From the NCBI GenBank assembly GCA_905221605.1, contig CAJNDS010002490.1, forward strand, positions 265,001 through 329,000: a stretch of 64,000 nt of DNA. The letters run 5' to 3'. Position 1 is the first letter of the stretch. Each line of letters begins with the position of its first letter. This document shows, in pieces, positions 59,927 through 64,000 of this stretch. The position numbers and the translations under genes were made by a program. A model generated the notes under the pieces. The model saw only the letters and a program-made list of their open reading frames with translations, was not told where the DNA came from and searched no databases. The stretch comes from Symbiodinium natans. Its lineage: Eukaryota > Sar > Dinophyceae > Suessiales > Symbiodiniaceae.

Positions 59927-62085
59927 ATATGAGTGTAGCGGATGCACGATGGGAGGTTTGGTCTCTACCCCCCCCCCCCTTTCCTCATGGCACGATGTTC
60001 TACAAAGCAAGCTTGCACGTGTTAACAGAGCAGGGGCGTTGGCCGCCCGCCGCCCCACCCCCCCCACCCCCCCATTTGCAAACACAATGCTCGTATTACG
60101 GGGGTTTTAACAGATTCATACGGTGAGTTCTCTCAACTCAGGTCCCTGTTGGGGTGCCCTAAATGACAGGGGCCGCCTTATAATCAGGACCCCAAATGAG
60201 GGGCTAGCTCCTTGTTGGGAGAATATTAAATTTAAAATTTGAATGTTTAATCCTTATTGGGTTTAAGTACCCTTAAAAATGTCACATGATAATTACCCAA
60301 CTATGACAAAGATATTTTAGAGAAGAGACCAAAGACATCGGTTGTGAAGCCATTCCAAAACAAAGCAGCAAAGCCAGGCCGCACCCAGAAAAAAAAAAGG
60401 GAGCCGAGCCCTAAGCCCTAAGCCCTGAACCCTGAACCCTGAACCCTAAACCCTGAACCCTACACCCTAAACCCTAAACCCTAAACCCTTAACCCTAACC
60501 CTAAACCTTTCCACCCCACGTGCCAGCCAAGCTAAACCCTGAGCCAAGCACAGCCGCACCAGAAGTCAAGCCGCACCAAAGCAAGAACTCCAAAACCCTA
60601 GACCCTAAGCACAAAACCCAATAGGGTTTATCTAAACCCGAAACCTTTAGGGTTTAGGGTTTAGGGTTTAGGGTTTTAGGGTTTAGGGTTTAGGGTTTAG
60701 GGTTTAGAGTTTAGAGTTTAGAGTTTAGGGTTTAGGGTTTAGGGCTTAACCCTAAAACCTAAACCCCAAACCCTAAACAAAACTGAAGGTGCCAGAAAGG
60801 GCGCCTGAATTTTGCATCAACGGTCGATGATCACCTGCTGCCTCCCCCCGGCCCACAGCACCATTTTGCACGTCCAATGGTTTAGGGTTTAGGGTTTAGG
60901 GTTTAGGGTTTAGGGTTTCGGGTTTCTGCACCTTTGTGTGCTTCCTACACCCTCAAGTTGAGGCCCTCAAGCCCAAGGCCTACACCCCAAAGTATGGGTT
61001 ACTGGGGTCTTCCTATGCCGCACACGCGATGTAAACCCTAAAAAACCCCCACAAAAAACTGTAAACCCTATGCGCCCTAAACCCGAAACCCTAGAAACCC
61101 GAAGGACAGGGAAGAAGGCTAGAACCGTACAACCGGGCACCCAGGAAGACGACTCAGGCAGGCTCCGCAGATTAACAGTTCGAGCTCGTCATATCTGAAG
61201 AGCTGCCTTCAAGTGCAGAGGGTTTAGGGTTTAGGGTTTAAGGTTTAGGGTTTGGGGTTCTTAAGAAATTACCCACCATACCCCAAACCCATACCCCTTA
61301 ACCTATGAAAGTCTAATATAAAGGGAGCCTAAGGGAGGATTTTACCATACCCCTTATTTTCTTTTAAGGGGTATGCCCTAGGGGTGTGTTGACTGTTTCT
61401 TAGAATGGATAGGTCTGGCTGGAGGTTACATGGCGTCCGGATCTGCGAAAGCCCATCAGGTTCTTACTGCTGGCATCCTCACAAGGACGCCTTAAATTAA
61501 CACACACGCACACACACAAACACACCAAACCTATCCTAAACCCTATAATGCTCACGATTCCTGCGTGTTCTTAGGGCTCAGCCAGGGCTTATACGGTCTA
61601 TTTGGTGGTATATGAACCCTAGCCCCAAAAAACTAAACCCCGAGCCCTAACCTCTTCGAAAGGTCACTTTGTGCCCATACAAATGAACCCTAAACTGGGT
61701 TCATGGTTCATATACCCTTTTATAGGGGATTCTAGTCGCACAGGGTATTTGGTCCCTATGTTAGGGTTCTGTTGGTCCCCGAGGATGTTGCGAACACGTA
61801 CTATCGTCGAGCCCCTCCTGCGCCGAAACCGGTCACCCTAAACCCTAAACCCTAAACCCTAAATCCTAAACCCTAAACCGCAAAGAGTACCTTGGGGACC
61901 AAAGGAACAGCAAAATTGGGACCATGTCCAAGTCGTCGTTTCTGCTAATTACGGTGCAAGGGTTAGGGTTTAGGGCTTCAGGGCTTCTCGGGGTTTAGGG
62001 TTTAGGGTTTAGGGTTTAGGGTTTAGGGTTTAGGGTTGAGGGTTTAGGGTTTAGGGTTGCGGGGTTTGGGGTTTAGGGCTTTAGA
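59927..62085. other. Host repeat mosaic
   Basis: C-tracts at 59970-59980 and 60056-60072. CCCTAAA/CCCTGAA blocks at 60406-60506. TTTAGGG and TTTAGAG blocks at 60648-60745, 60879-60925 and 61220-61258. An AT-rich stretch at 60220-60340. No gene supported. Confidence 0.5.
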
Positions 62086-62320
62086 TCCGCCGACCCTGGC
62101 GGCGTGTTGGATGGGAAAAGTAAAACCTCCCTCTTTCCAAAACGGGGGGGGGGGGTAGGGGGGGGTCCCCGGGCAGCTTTTCCTATGGAGGGCCAGGCCA
62201 CCCACACGGCATAAACTCACGGACCATAGGCGGTTTGGCATCCTTTGACCTAACGAACGCGTTTAAACCTTTCAACTATGCTCCAGCGGGGTCGGCGGCT
62301 TGAGCCGGAGGCTCTTAAAT
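62086..62320 (+). repeat. Unoccupied copy of the PLV target repeat
   Basis: Contains the left-flank sequence (as at 11045-11154) running straight into the right-flank sequence (as at 33790-33876), with no virus between. It differs mainly by an extra insert of about 40 bp including a G-tract (about 62120-62166). It serves as an internal pre-integration reference. Confidence 0.85.
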
Positions 62321-62991
62321 TTTAGGGCTTCTGGCCAATGGTTTCTGCGCGTAACGATGCAACACTGGCAGCCGTCGATGAAAAAGCGGTGCCTGAACAA
62401 CGTGCCCTTGATGCACTGGTCAAAGCCCTTCCGGAACGCGTTATACTGGCCTGAGACGCATATAGGGTTTAGGGATTGGGGGTTTAGGGCCTAAACCCAA
62501 AACCCTAAACTGCTCTTCTGACCAAGGATTGTAGGGTCCTTAAGGCCTTAAGGGAAGGCGGTTCATGGGGGGTCGGAAAGGGTTTGTATAAGGTTTATTT
62601 AGGGTGTATAGTGGGTTTATAGGGTTGTTATAGGGTGCTCAAGGGAGGAGGGGGGGGGGGCCTTTGGGAGCAGTGGGCAGTATTAGGGAACGTTGGGTAA
62701 CATATCCCCCCCTTGAACCTCCGTCCCTTAAGAACCCTAAACCCTAAACCCTAAACCCTAAACTCTAAACCCTAACCCTAAATCAACCTCCTACATCCGC
62801 TTCGCAGCCTTCACTGCGTTGTAAAACATCCTGAACCTTGTATCCTAAAGAGTATTGCAAGCCATTGACCCGTGACATGAAATTATTTGGGGTTTGGGAT
62901 TTAGGGCTTAGGGGTATACTAAGGCTTGCTAAGGGTAATCCCGGGTACCCCTATCTTGGGAAGTCACCACATTCTTCAGTCCTCAGGACTG

Positions 62992-63105
62992 TACTTGGAG
63001 GTTCATGGACACTTATAAGTAGGGTTATAAGTACCCTAAACAAGGTTTTAAGCAGAGTTGCCTTACTAACAGCCCTACTTATAAGTACCCATGAATCTCA
63101 AAGTA
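62992..63105. mobile_element. MITE family A, copy 5 (114 bp)
   Basis: TACTTGGAGGTTCATGG ... CCCATGAATCTCAAAGTA; TA on both sides. Internal ACTTATAAGTAGGG/CCCTACTTATAAGT inverted pair. Confidence 0.78.
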
Positions 63106-63401
63106 GGGGTCTTCGGGCTTCGGGAGGTTTGCAGGTGTGCGGATGTCCAAACTCCAAAGCTGCAACAATGGACTGGAAAAATGGGTGGGCCCTATATTGT
63201 CGAGCTCAAAACATGATCGTCCTTAAACCGGAATATCGGCAACCCATGTATAGTCTCCCTAATCTCCCTAAACCCTCTATCCCTAAACCCTCAACCCTAA
63301 ACCCTAAACCGGGGTTCCAGGGCGTGATGAAACCCTGGAACTCATGAACCGCAAGACAGCCTCTAGGGCTAGGTTTAGGGCAACTAAACCCTAAACTAAA
63401 G

Positions 63402-63552
63402 GGTTTAGGGTTTAGGGTTTAGGGTTACAGGGTACAGGGTTCAGGGTTCAGGGTTCAGGGTTCAGGGTTCAGGGTTCAGGGTTCAGGGTTCAGGGTTCAG
63501 GGTTCAGGGTTTAGGGTTTAGGGTTTAGGGTTTAGGGTTTAGGGTTTAGGGC
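63402..63552 (+). repeat. TTTAGGG / TTCAGGG / TTTAGGG array
   Basis: About 11 consecutive TTCAGGG units (63432-63506) lie between TTTAGGG units. Same variant block type as at 47710. Confidence 0.92.
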
Positions 63553-64000
63553 ACCCAAACAGTGCAGGCCCTGCGGCGCTCTATTGAAGTGTTGAAGATG
63601 TAGTCGCAGTATCTGTCCGCTGGGCGATTCCGGCGTGTGAGGCGGGGGTTGGGTTTTTTGGGGGGCCTGAAGCAGTCCCCAGAGCGGTACACTTAGTTGC
63701 CCCCGGCCTCAAAGCCTACTCCTCTGTAGAAAATATTCGAGCCCCATACAGGACTCTTAGGCAACCTCCAAAAAATCGTTAAAATCTTAGGTCTTAAAGC
63801 GGGGCTTACCGGGCTTACCTGAGGGCTCTGATGCAGTACGTTGTTTAGGGTAGCATACTAAACCTAAACCCGAAACCCGAAACCCTAAACCCTAAACCCT
63901 AAACCTAAACCCTAAACCCTAAACCCTAAACCCTAAACCCTAAACCCTAAACCCAAACAGCAACTGTTCTGAGGTAGTATGTTGAGGCTTCAACCTCGGG

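Larger units (their letters stand above)
62321..64000. other. Host repeat mosaic, right edge
   Basis: Unrecognised sequence at 62330-62470, G-tract at 62650-62660, MITE family A copy at 62992-63105, mixed variant array at 63402-63552 and CCCTAAA array at 63864-63955. The last 45 bp are non-repetitive, so this is not a chromosome end. Confidence 0.5.

Noticed and set aside
63552-64000. Chromosome end (true telomere)
   Set aside because: Telomere-like units occur on both strands throughout and unique sequence follows the last array.

Overview
The window is nuclear DNA of a microbial eukaryote, most likely an alga or related protist (inference). It carries plant/alveolate-type telomere heptamers (TTTAGGG/CCCTAAA) scattered on both strands, and exon-sized GC-rich coding patches with AG acceptors and GT (sometimes GC) donors. 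I cannot name the species from sequence alone. An AT-rich integrated DNA virus of about 22.5 kb interrupts this DNA at about 11.2-33.8 kb.

The virus is a Polinton/Maverick-like virus (PLV). It is bounded by two 392-bp terminal inverted repeats (11246-11637 and 33376-33767). It encodes the expected hallmark set: double-jelly-roll major capsid protein, penton (minor capsid) protein, A32/FtsK-type packaging ATPase, retroviral-type (rve) integrase and protein-primed family-B DNA polymerase. It also carries a lipase-like hydrolase, a large fibre-like protein ending in an S74-type chaperone domain, four GIY-YIG endonucleases, several small zinc-finger proteins, a DUF5754-like protein and about ten small unknowns. 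Genes lie in blocks: a leftward block (integrase to penton), a rightward virion block (lipase, capsid, fibre), then ATPase, small genes, polymerase and a right-end group. AT-rich hairpins sit at most gene 3' ends. A shared ACTTAAAG...CCTTA box precedes at least five genes, including the polymerase. A GC-richer island at 26.32-26.54 kb looks like a structured RNA.

The element is probably not fully functional as read. The polymerase has a +1 frameshift at a CCC run (30437-30439), and the penton gene has an in-frame TAA (18629-18631) followed by 61 well-conserved-looking codons. An unoccupied copy of the target repeat, with left and right flanks contiguous, lies in the same window at 62086-62320.

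The host DNA (1-11045 and 33876-64000) is a mosaic of short telomere-like blocks, small MITE-like elements with 2-bp target duplications, C/G homopolymer tracts, microsatellites and short exon-like coding patches. Several telomere-like blocks are bracketed by 7-21 bp direct duplications, as if inserted at staggered breaks. Others supply the C-rich sequence just upstream of apparent 3' splice sites. No complete host gene could be assembled with confidence; exon candidates are listed individually.
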